This document shows positions 7,084 to 15,331 of a DNA stretch of 15,734 bases, in pieces. This DNA is from an uncultured beta proteobacterium (GTDB lineage: Bacteria > Pseudomonadota > Gammaproteobacteria > Burkholderiales > Burkholderiaceae_C): contig CAIQEX010000734.1 in NCBI GenBank assembly GCA_903870955.1, positions 1 through 15,734 on the forward strand. The letters are read 5' to 3'. The first letter of the stretch is position 1; each line of letters begins with the position of its first letter. A program made the translations under genes and the position numbers. A model generated the notes under the pieces. That model saw only the letters and a program-made list of their open reading frames with translations, ran no database searches and was not told where the DNA came from.

Positions 7084-8475
7084 TCAAGCGTCCATTTGCG
7101 CGGTCGGTGCACCATGCAGCACGCTTAAGAACGTCTGCAGGCCACTTTCTACTTCGGCACACGACCTGGCGGCATTCAGGCTGATACGCACCGCATGCGG
7201 TGCCGGTGATCGGCCTACCGCAAAGTGATCCGCCGTGCGCACCAGCACGCCAGCATGGCGAAGGGCGGCTGAAAATTGACCGGCACGCCAGGGTTCCGGC
7301 AAAGGTAACCAGATCAGCGGCGACTCGGGGTCACTGCGGTAGTCCAAGCCTTTAAGCATGGGCAGTGCCACGGCCAGGCGCTCGGCGATTGCCGCACGCT
7401 GCGCCGCGATGAGTTGTTCTGCTACCCCACTCTCAATCCAGTCGGTAGCAACTTCAGGAAGCAGGGGCGCCACCATCCAGCAATCCGCCCGCATGCTGGC
7501 GGCCAATTTGCTCAGCCATTGCGGCGCGGCTTCGACATAGCCGACGCGCAAGCCGGGCCCTGCCACCTTGGAAAAGCTGGCCAAAAGATACGACTGCTCA
7601 GGCAGCAAAGTCGACAGTGCCGGCAGCGGTGCGGCCTGCGCGGCTGCATGCACCGCGTCTTCAATCAGCAGCAGATTGCGCTGTCGCAGCACCCGCGCAA
7701 TGGCTTCGCGCCGTGGTTGCGACATGGTGGCGTTGGTGGGGTTGTGCAGATCCGGCGAGCAAAACACCAGTTTCGCGTCGATTGTTTTAGCCGCCAGCTC
7801 CAGCGCATCGGGCAGCATGCCCTGTTCATCGGTCTCGATGCCAATCAGCTGCAGGCGCATCAGCCGCGCCAGTGCCTGCAGCCCGGGGTAGCTGAGGGAT
7901 TCGGTCAGCAGCGCATCACCCGGGCGTGCCAGCGTGCGCAACACACACGACAAACCGTGTTGCGCACCATGCGTCACCATTACCCGATTGGCATCGCCCG
8001 TGGTGCCAAAGCGTTTGAGCCATTGCGCGCCGGCCTGCCGGTGGTGGGCATGGCCGGTTTCTGGTTGGTAGCTCAGGACTTGCCGAATCACCTGGGGATT
8101 CATGGCTACGCGTTGCAGGGCCTCGGACAACGCGCGGCCATCATCCGTGGGAATCGCCACGTTATGGGCGAGATCGACAGGCGTCAGGTTCGGGGCTTGC
8201 GACAGGGCCGGTGCCTGCTCGGGGGCGCGCACATAGGTGCCGTCGCCAATGCGCGCCATGGCCAAGCCACGCTGCTCCAAAATCGCGTAGGCATGGCTGA
8301 TGGTGCCCGCAGTGACGGCCAGACGTTGCGCCAGTTTGCGTTGCGGCGGCAGGCGCTCGCCGGTGGGAATTTGGCCGCCAAGAATGTGCAGTGCCAATTC
8401 TTCGGCAATCGCCAGGTATCTGGGCTGGCTGGCGTCTTTGAAAACGGACTTCGAAATCAGGTTCTCGAGAGGCAC
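7084..8475 (-). CDS. MocR-type transcriptional regulator (GntR helix-turn-helix plus PLP aminotransferase-like domain)
   Basis: This 463-residue regulator has a GntR winged helix at about residues 17-83 (LPPQRKLAQRLAVTAGTISHAYAILEQRGL, then the wing GDGTYV) and a fold-type I aminotransferase domain from about 110 to the end. The PLP site is intact: N245 in HNPTN, D273 in IEDAVH, the Schiff-base lysine K303 in SFSKVAGPGLRVGY, R310 after it, and a C-terminal Arg in HAVRISLN that usually grips a carboxylate. The protein should therefore bind PLP and perhaps sense an amino compound. The start is GTG at 8475, supported by AAGGGT eight bases upstream. It is divergent from the dehydrogenase operon across 80 bp, which is the usual arrangement for a regulator of the neighbouring operon. 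The effector is unknown. Confidence 0.93.
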   Translation of the reverse strand: MPLENLISKSVFKDASQPRYLAIAEELALHILGGQIPTGERLPPQRKLAQRLAVTAGTISHAYAILEQRGLAMARIGDGTYVRAPEQAPALSQAPNLTPVDLAHNVAIPTDDGRALSEALQRVAMNPQVIRQVLSYQPETGHAHHRQAGAQWLKRFGTTGDANRVMVTHGAQHGLSCVLRTLARPGDALLTESLSYPGLQALARLMRLQLIGIETDEQGMLPDALELAAKTIDAKLVFCSPDLHNPTNATMSQPRREAIARVLRQRNLLLIEDAVHAAAQAAPLPALSTLLPEQSYLLASFSKVAGPGLRVGYVEAAPQWLSKLAASMRADCWMVAPLLPEVATDWIESGVAEQLIAAQRAAIAERLAVALPMLKGLDYRSDPESPLIWLPLPEPWRAGQFSAALRHAGVLVRTADHFAVGRSPAPHAVRISLNAARSCAEVESGLQTFLSVLHGAPTAQMDA

Positions 8476-8497
8476 TGGTGTTTACCCTTAATGAATG

Positions 8498-8557
8498 TGC
8501 AATTACTCAAGATGGCAGCATTGATAGCATGCAATCACAGGCATAGTATCTTGCAAT
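8498..8557. promoter_or_regulatory. Three helically spaced TGCAAT repeats, candidate MocR operator
   Basis: TGCAAT occurs at 8498-8503, 8530-8535 and 8552-8557, all in the same orientation, at start-to-start distances of 32 and 22 bp (close to three and two helical turns). The second copy overlaps an imperfect palindrome, TGATAGCATGCAATCA (8522-8537). The second copy falls between the -35 and -10 boxes of the operon promoter and the third covers the expected transcription start. Known MocR proteins often bind direct repeats, so this is the natural operator for the divergent regulator. The link is inferred. Confidence 0.5.
8521..8549 (+). promoter_or_regulatory. Sigma-70-type promoter of the dehydrogenase operon
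   Basis: TTGATA (8521-8526) matches the -35 consensus at five of six positions. A 17-bp spacer follows, then TAGTAT (8544-8549), matching four of six at -10. Transcription would be expected to begin near 8556, which is the first base of the GMC gene's start codon. The match is by eye only. Confidence 0.5.
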
Positions 8558-10178
8558 GAACGCATTCGACTACATCATCGTGGGCGCAGGCTCGGCCGGT
8601 TGCGTGCTGGCCAACCGCCTTTCCGCCAGCGGCAAGGACAGCGTCCTGCTGCTCGAAGCCGGAGGCACCGACCGCAGCCCGCTGATTCAGGTACCACTGG
8701 GCTACGGACTGACCTTTGCCGACCCCAAATACAACTGGATGTACACCACCGAGCCCGACCCGGCGCTGAACAACCGCGCCAGTTACTGGCCACGCGGCAA
8801 GGTGCTGGGCGGCAGCAGTTCCATCAATGCCATGGTCTATATCCGTGGCCAGCAAGGCGACTACGACGACTGGGCCGCCGCTGGCAACCCCGGCTGGAGT
8901 TGGAAGGACGTGCTGCCCTATTTCAAGAAGCATGAAGACCATGTGTTCGGCGCCAACGAACACCACGGTGCCGGCGGCGAGTTGCGCGTGAGCGACTTCG
9001 CCGACCAGGTGCATCCCCTGTGTGCACGCTTTTTAGAGGCCGGTGAGAACCTGGGCTTCAAGCGCACGGCTGACTTCAACGGCGCACTGAAAGAAGGGTT
9101 TGGTCTCTGGCAAATGACGATTCGCGACGGCTGGCGCGCCTCCAGTTCCAACGCCTTTTTGCGCCCCGCGCTGCAACGCATCAAGCTGGTGCTCAAAACA
9201 CACGCCCATGTGACCAAGGTGCTGATCGAAGACAAAAAGGCCATCGGTATAGAGTGCCTGATCGACGGAGCCAAGCAAACCTTCACGGCACGCAAGGAAG
9301 TGATCCTGTCCGGCGGCGCCATCAACTCGCCGCAGTTGTTGCAACTCTCCGGCATTGGCGACCGCGCCCTGCTGGAAAAAGTGGGCGTGCCGCTGGTGCA
9401 CCACCTGCCGCGCGTCGGCCAAGGCTTGCAGGACCATTTGTGTGTGTCTTACTTCTTCAAGTCCAAGGTGCCCACACTGAACGACAAGCTGAACCCCTGG
9501 TACGGCAAGCTCTGGGCGGGAGTGCGCTACGCCTTCACCCGCAAAGGTCCGCTGGGTATGAGCGTGAACCAGGCCGGTGCCTTTGTGCGCAGTCGCCCAG
9601 GGTTAGAACGGCCCAATCTGCACCTGTATTTCAACCCGATCAGCTACAGCGCGGCGACGATTGTTCCGGGCCGCTTCAAGATCACCAACCCGGACCCGTT
9701 CTCGGCCTTTCTGATCTCGTTCAACACCTGCGTGCCAACCAGCCGGGGCAGCGTCAGCATCACCTCCAGCAACCCACTGGACAAGCCACGCATAGAAACC
9801 AACTTTTTGACCACCGCACATGATCTGCGCGACATCGTTGAAGGCTCGCGCATGGTACGCAGCATTGCCAACAGCCGGCCCTTGGTGGATGTGATGCAGA
9901 GCGAACATCTGCCGGGCATTTCCGTGCAGAGCGATGAAGAAATATTGAAAGATTTCCGGACCCGTGGTGGCTCGGTCTATCACGCCTCCTGCACTTGTGC
10001 GATGGGGCCAGACCCATCGACTTCGGTGGTCGATGCGCGCCTGAGGGTGCATGGGATCGCCTCACTGCGCGTGGTTGACGCATCGATTTTTCCGCAGGTC
10101 ACTTCCGGCAATACCAATGGGCCGGTGATGATGGTGGCGGAGAAGGCTGCCGACATGATCCTGCAGGACAACGCCTGA
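8556..10178 (+). CDS. GMC-family FAD-dependent alcohol/choline dehydrogenase
   Basis: The 540-residue flavoenzyme belongs to the glucose-methanol-choline family and would oxidise a primary alcohol, giving an aldehyde for the downstream dehydrogenases. The FAD-binding start [18 protein letters not shown] has GxGxxG at residues 10-15. The family signature [20 protein letters not shown] is at 79-98, and the second signature [16 protein letters not shown] is in the middle. The catalytic His is H476 in [12 protein letters not shown] and its Asn partner is in SGNTNGP (about N521). The length is typical of choline dehydrogenase (BetA) relatives, but no betaine-pathway gene is near, so the substrate is open. 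The start is fixed: an in-frame TAG lies at 8544-8546 and the nucleotide-binding motif begins only four residues in. There is no visible Shine-Dalgarno sequence. It is the first gene of the operon. Confidence 0.93.
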   Translation: MNAFDYIIVGAGSAGCVLANRLSASGKDSVLLLEAGGTDRSPLIQVPLGYGLTFADPKYNWMYTTEPDPALNNRASYWPRGKVLGGSSSINAMVYIRGQQGDYDDWAAAGNPGWSWKDVLPYFKKHEDHVFGANEHHGAGGELRVSDFADQVHPLCARFLEAGENLGFKRTADFNGALKEGFGLWQMTIRDGWRASSSNAFLRPALQRIKLVLKTHAHVTKVLIEDKKAIGIECLIDGAKQTFTARKEVILSGGAINSPQLLQLSGIGDRALLEKVGVPLVHHLPRVGQGLQDHLCVSYFFKSKVPTLNDKLNPWYGKLWAGVRYAFTRKGPLGMSVNQAGAFVRSRPGLERPNLHLYFNPISYSAATIVPGRFKITNPDPFSAFLISFNTCVPTSRGSVSITSSNPLDKPRIETNFLTTAHDLRDIVEGSRMVRSIANSRPLVDVMQSEHLPGISVQSDEEILKDFRTRGGSVYHASCTCAMGPDPSTSVVDARLRVHGIASLRVVDASIFPQVTSGNTNGPVMMVAEKAADMILQDNA

Positions 10179-10223
10179 TTTTTTATCCAACAATTCCACT
10201 GATCAACAACAAAGGACCACTCC

Positions 10224-11147
10224 ATGAGCAAGCAAAAAATCGGCTTTATCGGCCTGGGCAGCCTGGGCGAAGGGCTTTGCAATAGCCTTGTCACCGCAGG
10301 CTACCCAGTCACGGTGAACGACCTCAACAAGTCACTTGCCACCCGCTTGCTGGCAGCAGGTGCCACCTGGGCCGACACCACGGCTGACGCCTGCAAGGAT
10401 GCCGATGTCGTCATCACCGTCCTGCCCTCACCTGCGGTTTCCCGCAAGGTTGTTGAAGGCCCTGGTGGCGTGTTCGACAACCTCAAAGCCGGTGGCACCT
10501 GGATCGAGATGAGCACCACCGACATGGAAGACCTGCTGCGTCTTTCCGATGTCGCCAAAGGCAAAGGCATCAAGGTGCTGGAGTGCCCGGTGACCGGTGG
10601 CGTGCACCTGGCCAACTCGGGTGAAATCACCGTGCTGGTGGGCGGCGAAGAAGCCACGTTCAAGGGCGTCGAAGACATCCTGCAAACCATCGGTGGCGAG
10701 ATCATTTACATGGGCAAGATGGGCAATGCCTCGGTTGTCAAAGTGGTCACCAATATGCTGGCCTTCATCCACCTGATTGCCGCCGGCGAGGCCATGATGT
10801 TGCCCGCCAAATATGGGGTCGACCCCGACGCTACGTACCGCGCCATCCGCGCCAGTTCGGGCAACAGCTTTGTGCACGAGACCGAATCCAAACTGGTGCT
10901 CTCCGGCAGCTACAACGTCAAGTTCACCATGGACCTGGCGTGCAAGGACCTCGGGCTGGTCAATGGCATTGCCGAGAAGCTGGGCGTGCCGCTGGAACTG
11001 GGCAGCATGGCGCAGCAAATATTCCGACGCGCACGCGGGTTAATGGGTGGCAACGCACAATCTCCCGAGGTTGTGCGCATGATCGAAAAAGCGTGTGACC
11101 TGGAACTGCGCGCACCGGGCTATCCCACCGAACTGGTAGCTGAATAA
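10224..11147 (+). CDS. NAD(P)-dependent 3-hydroxyisobutyrate dehydrogenase-family reductase
   Basis: The 307-residue product is a beta-hydroxyacid dehydrogenase. Such enzymes interconvert a beta-hydroxy acid and the corresponding semialdehyde or keto acid using NAD(P). The N-terminal Rossmann motif [12 protein letters not shown] has GxGxxG at 10-15. The substrate-binding signature [21 protein letters not shown] lies at 121-141. The catalytic lysine is K173 in [11 protein letters not shown], followed by N177. The C-terminal helical domain is complete. A good ribosome binding site (AAAGGA) precedes the ATG. It sits 45 bp after the GMC gene and 16 bp before the first aldehyde dehydrogenase gene, so its product probably acts on a hydroxy acid in the same pathway. 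Assignment to tartronate semialdehyde reductase or 3-hydroxyisobutyrate dehydrogenase itself is not supported by the sequence alone. Confidence 0.9.
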   Translation: MSKQKIGFIGLGSLGEGLCNSLVTAGYPVTVNDLNKSLATRLLAAGATWADTTADACKDADVVITVLPSPAVSRKVVEGPGGVFDNLKAGGTWIEMSTTDMEDLLRLSDVAKGKGIKVLECPVTGGVHLANSGEITVLVGGEEATFKGVEDILQTIGGEIIYMGKMGNASVVKVVTNMLAFIHLIAAGEAMMLPAKYGVDPDATYRAIRASSGNSFVHETESKLVLSGSYNVKFTMDLACKDLGLVNGIAEKLGVPLELGSMAQQIFRRARGLMGGNAQSPEVVRMIEKACDLELRAPGYPTELVAE

Positions 11148-11163
11148 TTTTGAAGGAAACACC

Positions 11164-12666
11164 ATGACCTCTCCCGCCACGCATGCTGAATGGGCCGCCT
11201 TTGCAGCCTCCCTGAAGATCGAAACCGGGCTCTACATCGACGGCCAATTTGTGCCGGCGAAATCAGGCGAGACATTTGACTGCGTCAGCCCCACCACGGG
11301 CGAGGTGATCGCGGTCATGGCCAAGGGCGGCGCGGCGGACATTGATGCGGCTGTGGCCTCCTCTCTGGCGGCGTGGAACGATGGGCGCTGGCACAAACAA
11401 GCGCCGCGCACGCGCCTTGCCATCATGCTGAAGTGGGCCGACTTGGTCGAGGCGAACAGCCATGAACTGGCCGCGCTGGAGTCGATGGACATGGGCAAAC
11501 CGATCTCGGACATGTTCAACATCGACCTGCCCGAGGTGCTGAAAACCATTCGCTACTTTGCTGAGTGCATCGACAAAGTGGAAGGCGCGGTCACCAGCAC
11601 CGACGCCTCTGCCCTGCACATGATCACGCACGAACCGATGGGCGTGGTGGGCGCCATCACACCGTGGAACTACCCCATGCTGATGGCGATCTGGAAGCTG
11701 GCCCCGATTCTGGCAGCCGGCAACTGTGTGGTGCTCAAACCCGCCGAACAGGCCCCGCTGACCTGCCTGAAACTGGCGCAACTCTTTGTCGAAGCGGGCG
11801 GGCCACCGGGCGTGTGCAATGTGGTCAACGGCTTCGGTGCCGAGGCCGGTAAGGCGTTGGCCCTGCACCCGGATGTGCAAAAGATTTCCTTCACCGGTTC
11901 GACCGGTGTCGGCAAGTTGCTGATGGGATACGCAGGCCAGAGCAACATGAAACGCGTGGCACTGGAAACCGGTGGCAAGAGCCCGCAAATTTTCATGCCC
12001 GATCTGTATGACCTGGACGCGGCCATCGACCGGGCCATTGGCGGCATTTACGACAACGCCGGTCAGGTGTGTAACGCGGGCTCGCGCCTGCTGGTGCACC
12101 GCTCGCTGCACGACCAGTTTGTCGAACGCTTCGTAGCCCGCACTGACGCGCTCTACCGCATGGGCGATCCGCTAGACCCTGCCACCACCATGGGCCCACT
12201 GGTCAGCCAAACGCAAAAGCAGAACGTGCTCAAGCGCGTCAAGCTGGCGCAGGAGCAAGGCGCTCGCATGGTGCTGGGCAACAACGCCACGCCGCCCAAT
12301 GCGGTGGGTGCTTTTGTGGCCCCCACGCTGTTCATCGACGCCACGCAAAAGATGAGCATCGTGCAGGAAGAGACCTTCGGCCCGGTGACCTCATTGCAAG
12401 TTTTCGATAACGAAGCAGAGGCCGTCGCAATGGCCAACGACTCGGTTTACGGCTTGGCAGCTTCGGTCTGGACTGCCGACCTGAAGACCGCGCACCGCGT
12501 GGTGGGCGCACTGCAAGCGGGCGTGGTGTGGGTGAATTGCTTTGGCGATGGCGACATGACGCAACCCTTTGGCGGCTACAAGCAAAGCGGCAACTCGCGC
12601 GACAAATACAAGGACTCCATGCTGTCCTACATGCAGACCAAATCGGCCTGGTTCAACCTGGCCTGA
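11164..12666 (+). CDS. NAD(P)-dependent aldehyde dehydrogenase (PuuC-like subfamily)
   Basis: The 500-residue enzyme would oxidise an aldehyde to the carboxylic acid. The catalytic set is intact: N169 in ITPWNYP, K192 in VVLKPAEQ, the glycine-rich cofactor loop FTGSTGVG at 243-250, E268 in LETGGKSP, and the nucleophile C303 in GQVCNAG, with EETFGPV further on. The pattern around MDMGKPI and the IDKVEGAV stretch resembles gamma-glutamylaminobutyraldehyde dehydrogenase (PuuC) and betaine aldehyde dehydrogenases, hinting at an amino- or hydroxy-substituted aldehyde. This subfamily placement is from memory. GAAGGA stands seven bases before the ATG. It directly follows the reductase gene, and a second, clearly different aldehyde dehydrogenase follows. 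Confidence 0.94.
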   Translation: MTSPATHAEWAAFAASLKIETGLYIDGQFVPAKSGETFDCVSPTTGEVIAVMAKGGAADIDAAVASSLAAWNDGRWHKQAPRTRLAIMLKWADLVEANSHELAALESMDMGKPISDMFNIDLPEVLKTIRYFAECIDKVEGAVTSTDASALHMITHEPMGVVGAITPWNYPMLMAIWKLAPILAAGNCVVLKPAEQAPLTCLKLAQLFVEAGGPPGVCNVVNGFGAEAGKALALHPDVQKISFTGSTGVGKLLMGYAGQSNMKRVALETGGKSPQIFMPDLYDLDAAIDRAIGGIYDNAGQVCNAGSRLLVHRSLHDQFVERFVARTDALYRMGDPLDPATTMGPLVSQTQKQNVLKRVKLAQEQGARMVLGNNATPPNAVGAFVAPTLFIDATQKMSIVQEETFGPVTSLQVFDNEAEAVAMANDSVYGLAASVWTADLKTAHRVVGALQAGVVWVNCFGDGDMTQPFGGYKQSGNSRDKYKDSMLSYMQTKSAWFNLA

Positions 12667-12691
12667 GTCCCCCATTCTTCGGAGAATTTTT

Positions 12692-14113
12692 TTGACCCAC
12701 TGCAATTTCTACATCAACGGCAGCTGGTGCGAACCCGCTGCAGACTACACGCTGTTCCCCATCATCAACCCGGCCACCGAAGAATCGGTGGGCACCGTGG
12801 CCATGGGCAGCAAGCTGGACGCCGACCACGCCGTGCTGGCCGCCCGTGCTGCCTTCGACGCCTACAGCCAGACCACGCTGGCCTACCGCACCGAGATGCT
12901 GCAAAAACTGCAAGGCGTTTTCGAGCGTCGCTACACCGAAATGGCCCAGGCCATCAGCACCGAGATGGGAGCGCCCTGGAATCTGGCCTACGACTCGCAG
13001 GCCGAGTGCGGACCGGGCCATATCAAGGCCACGCTGGACGCCGCCCGGGACTACCCGTTTGAGGTGAAGAGTGGCAATGGTGACCTGTTCTGCGAGGCGA
13101 TTGGCGTCTGCGTGCTGATCACGCCCTGGAACTGGCCGATGAATCAGGTGGTTGCCAAACTCGCGCCCGCCCTGTTGGCCGGTTGCACCGTGGTGTTGAA
13201 GCCCAGCGAATTTGCGCCACTCTCAGCCAAGCTGGTGGGCGAATACGTCGAGGAAGCAGGCTACCCGCCGGGCGTTTTCAACATGGTCTATGGCGACGGC
13301 CCGGTGGTCGGCGCTGCCTTGAGCGCACACCCGGAAGTCGATCTGGTGAGCTTCACCGGCTCCACCGGTGCCGGCATTGCGGTGGCCAAGGCGGCGGCCG
13401 ACACGGTCAAGCGCGTGGTGCAGGAGTTGGGTGGCAAATCCCCCAACATCATCTTCGCCGACAGTGATGTGGAAAAGTCTGTTGCGCTGGGCGTCATGCG
13501 TTGCTTTGGCAACACCGGCCAGAGTTGCAATGCGCCCACGCGCATGCTGGTTGAAAGATCGATTTACGACCACGCGGTCGCCGTAGCCATTGCCGCGGGC
13601 ACGCAGATCAAGGTCATCCAGCCTTCTGAGAAGGGCGACGGTATCGGCCCGCTGGCCATGAAGCGCCAGTTCGAAACCGTGCAACGCTTTATCGACATCG
13701 GCATGCACTGTGGTGCAGTCCTGGTGCTGGGTGGCCCGGGTCGACCCGAAGGGTTTGACAAGGGTTACTTCGCCAGACCGACGATTTTTGCCGACGTGAC
13801 CAATGACATGCCGATTGCTCGCCAGGAAATCTTTGGCCCGGTGCTGTGCATGATTCCATTTGAAGACGAAGAGGATGCGATCCGCATTGCCAACGACACG
13901 CCCTTCGGCCTGGCCGCGTACCTGAGCACCAACGACCGGGAAAAAGCACGCCGCGTAGCCAAGCGCCTGCGTGCCGGCAATGTCTCGGTCAACGCCTCCG
14001 GCAACGAATACTGCAATCCCTTTGGCGGTTACAAGCAGTCGGGCAATGGGCGCGAGTGGGGTCGATTCGGGCTTCAGGATTTCCTCGAATACAAGATCGT
14101 CAACGGTTTGTAG
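12692..14113 (+). CDS. Second NAD(P)-dependent aldehyde dehydrogenase, TTG start
   Basis: The 473-residue enzyme has the full aldehyde dehydrogenase active site: N147 in ITPWNWP, K170 in VVLKPSEF, FTGSTGAG at 221-228, E245 in QELGGKSP, the nucleophile C279 in GQSCNAP, and EIFGPV near the end. The frame is open back to an ATG at 12569, but that stretch overlaps the preceding gene and encodes Arg/Thr-rich sequence unlike any aldehyde dehydrogenase. The homologous part starts at THCNFYINGSW, so I place the start at TTG 12692, with GGAG seven bases upstream (12681-12684). It differs widely from the first aldehyde dehydrogenase and is shorter at the N-terminus, so the two probably serve different steps or aldehydes. 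The gap to the previous gene is 25 bp and to the next gene 9 bp. Confidence 0.92.
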   Translation: MTHCNFYINGSWCEPAADYTLFPIINPATEESVGTVAMGSKLDADHAVLAARAAFDAYSQTTLAYRTEMLQKLQGVFERRYTEMAQAISTEMGAPWNLAYDSQAECGPGHIKATLDAARDYPFEVKSGNGDLFCEAIGVCVLITPWNWPMNQVVAKLAPALLAGCTVVLKPSEFAPLSAKLVGEYVEEAGYPPGVFNMVYGDGPVVGAALSAHPEVDLVSFTGSTGAGIAVAKAAADTVKRVVQELGGKSPNIIFADSDVEKSVALGVMRCFGNTGQSCNAPTRMLVERSIYDHAVAVAIAAGTQIKVIQPSEKGDGIGPLAMKRQFETVQRFIDIGMHCGAVLVLGGPGRPEGFDKGYFARPTIFADVTNDMPIARQEIFGPVLCMIPFEDEEDAIRIANDTPFGLAAYLSTNDREKARRVAKRLRAGNVSVNASGNEYCNPFGGYKQSGNGREWGRFGLQDFLEYKIVNGL

Positions 14114-14122
14114 GAGACAAGC

Positions 14123-15313
14123 ATGAAAATCAAAGACATCAAAACCTTCACCGTGGGCAATCCACCCCCTGGCTTTGGCGGACGCTATTACGTGTTCATC
14201 AAGCTCATCACCGATACCGGTGTGGAGGGCGTGGGCGAGATTTACAACCTGCCCTACCACCCGCATGTCGTTGAAAAAATGGCGCGCGATGTGGTCGAGC
14301 GCTATGTGGTGGGACAGGACCCGTTTAACACCGAGAAGATATGGCGCAGTGTCTATGGCGGCGGCTTCATCCAGCGCCCCGACACATCCATGATGGGCAT
14401 TCTGAGTGCCATTGACATGGCCTGCTGGGACATCAAGGGCAAGGAACTCAATGTTCCGGTTTACAAATTGCTCGGCGGACAGGTGCATGAAAAGCTGCGC
14501 AGCTATACCTACATCTACCCCAAGCCCGGCGACCAGACCAACGTTTACGCCGACCCGGAACTGGCCGCCGTGCGCGCTGCCGAGTATGTGGAGATGGGCT
14601 TCAATGCGGTCAAGTTTGACCCGGCCGGGGCCTACACCGTGTACGACGGACACCAGTTGTCGCTGGAGGATCTGGACCGCTCGGAGCGCTTTTGCAAACT
14701 GCTGCGTGAAGCCGTGGGCAACAAGGCCGATTTGCTCTTCGGCACCCACGGCCAGATGACTGCCTCAGGTGCCATCCGGCTGGCCAGGCGACTCGAGAAG
14801 TACGACCCGTTGTGGTTTGAAGAGCCTATTCCCCCGGACAACCAGAAGGAAATGGCCAAGGTGGCTCGCTCCACGACGATTCCGATTGCGGCCGGTGAGC
14901 GCCTCACGACCAAATGGGAGTTCCAGCGCGTGCTGGAAGAAGGCGCGGCCAGCATTCTGCAGATGAACCTTTCCCGGGTCGGCGGCATCACCGAAGCCAA
15001 AAAGATTGCCTCCATGGCCGAGGCCTGTCATGCGCAGATCGCTCCGCACATTTACTGTGGTCCGATCACCTGGGCGGCGGCCATTCAGGTCTCCACCAGC
15101 ACGCCGAATTTCCTGATTCTGGAAACCATTTACGACGGCTCGGGCTTCTATTCGGAATTGCTGGAAAAACCGATTCAATGGGAACGCGGTTACATCATTC
15201 CGCCCACCGAGCCAGGCCTGGGTGTGGAATTGAACGAAGAGGTGGCGTTGGCTCACCCGTACGTGGGCAACGCGCTGCACCTGGACATGACCCACACGCC
15301 GCACCAGGTCTAA
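14123..15313 (+). CDS. Enolase-superfamily (mandelate racemase/muconate lactonizing) sugar-acid dehydratase or cycloisomerase
   Basis: The 396-residue product has the enolase-superfamily layout: an N-terminal capping domain with a glycine-rich mobile loop (NPPPGFGGRYYVF, 12-24), then a barrel carrying the catalytic residues. K164 and D166 lie in VKFDPAG, H209 in FGTHGQM, metal-binding E233 in WFEEPIP, E259 in AAGERLT, and a second acid/base His is H309 in APHIYCGPI. Such enzymes abstract a proton next to a carboxylate, and many dehydrate aldonic or uronic acids. Aligned by spacing with E. coli galactonate dehydratase, the usual first metal-ligand Asp is replaced here by G207, so this may be a distinct subgroup, perhaps like 3,6-anhydrogalactonate cycloisomerases. 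The substrate is unknown. The Shine-Dalgarno TAGGAG overlaps the stop codon of the preceding gene, showing tight coupling. Confidence 0.88.
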   Translation: MKIKDIKTFTVGNPPPGFGGRYYVFIKLITDTGVEGVGEIYNLPYHPHVVEKMARDVVERYVVGQDPFNTEKIWRSVYGGGFIQRPDTSMMGILSAIDMACWDIKGKELNVPVYKLLGGQVHEKLRSYTYIYPKPGDQTNVYADPELAAVRAAEYVEMGFNAVKFDPAGAYTVYDGHQLSLEDLDRSERFCKLLREAVGNKADLLFGTHGQMTASGAIRLARRLEKYDPLWFEEPIPPDNQKEMAKVARSTTIPIAAGERLTTKWEFQRVLEEGAASILQMNLSRVGGITEAKKIASMAEACHAQIAPHIYCGPITWAAAIQVSTSTPNFLILETIYDGSGFYSELLEKPIQWERGYIIPPTEPGLGVELNEEVALAHPYVGNALHLDMTHTPHQV

Positions 15314-15331
15314 GTCCACGGGAGCCGCCTG

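Noticed and set aside
7414..8559. 381-codon plus-strand frame opposite the MocR regulator gene
   Set aside because: Antisense shadow of a well-supported regulator. Its end runs into the GMC start, and no domain is visible.
8556..10178. Naming the GMC enzyme BetA and the operon a glycine-betaine pathway
   Set aside because: No BetB-type context, BetI regulator or choline transporter is present, and the neighbouring reductase, dehydratase and hydrolase do not fit that pathway.
13223..14749. 508-codon open frame on the minus strand across the second aldehyde dehydrogenase and the enolase-superfamily gene
   Set aside because: It is antisense to two genes with intact catalytic motifs, has no recognisable domain (His/Val/Gly-rich shadow composition) and spans their boundary. 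GC-rich DNA commonly leaves such frames open.
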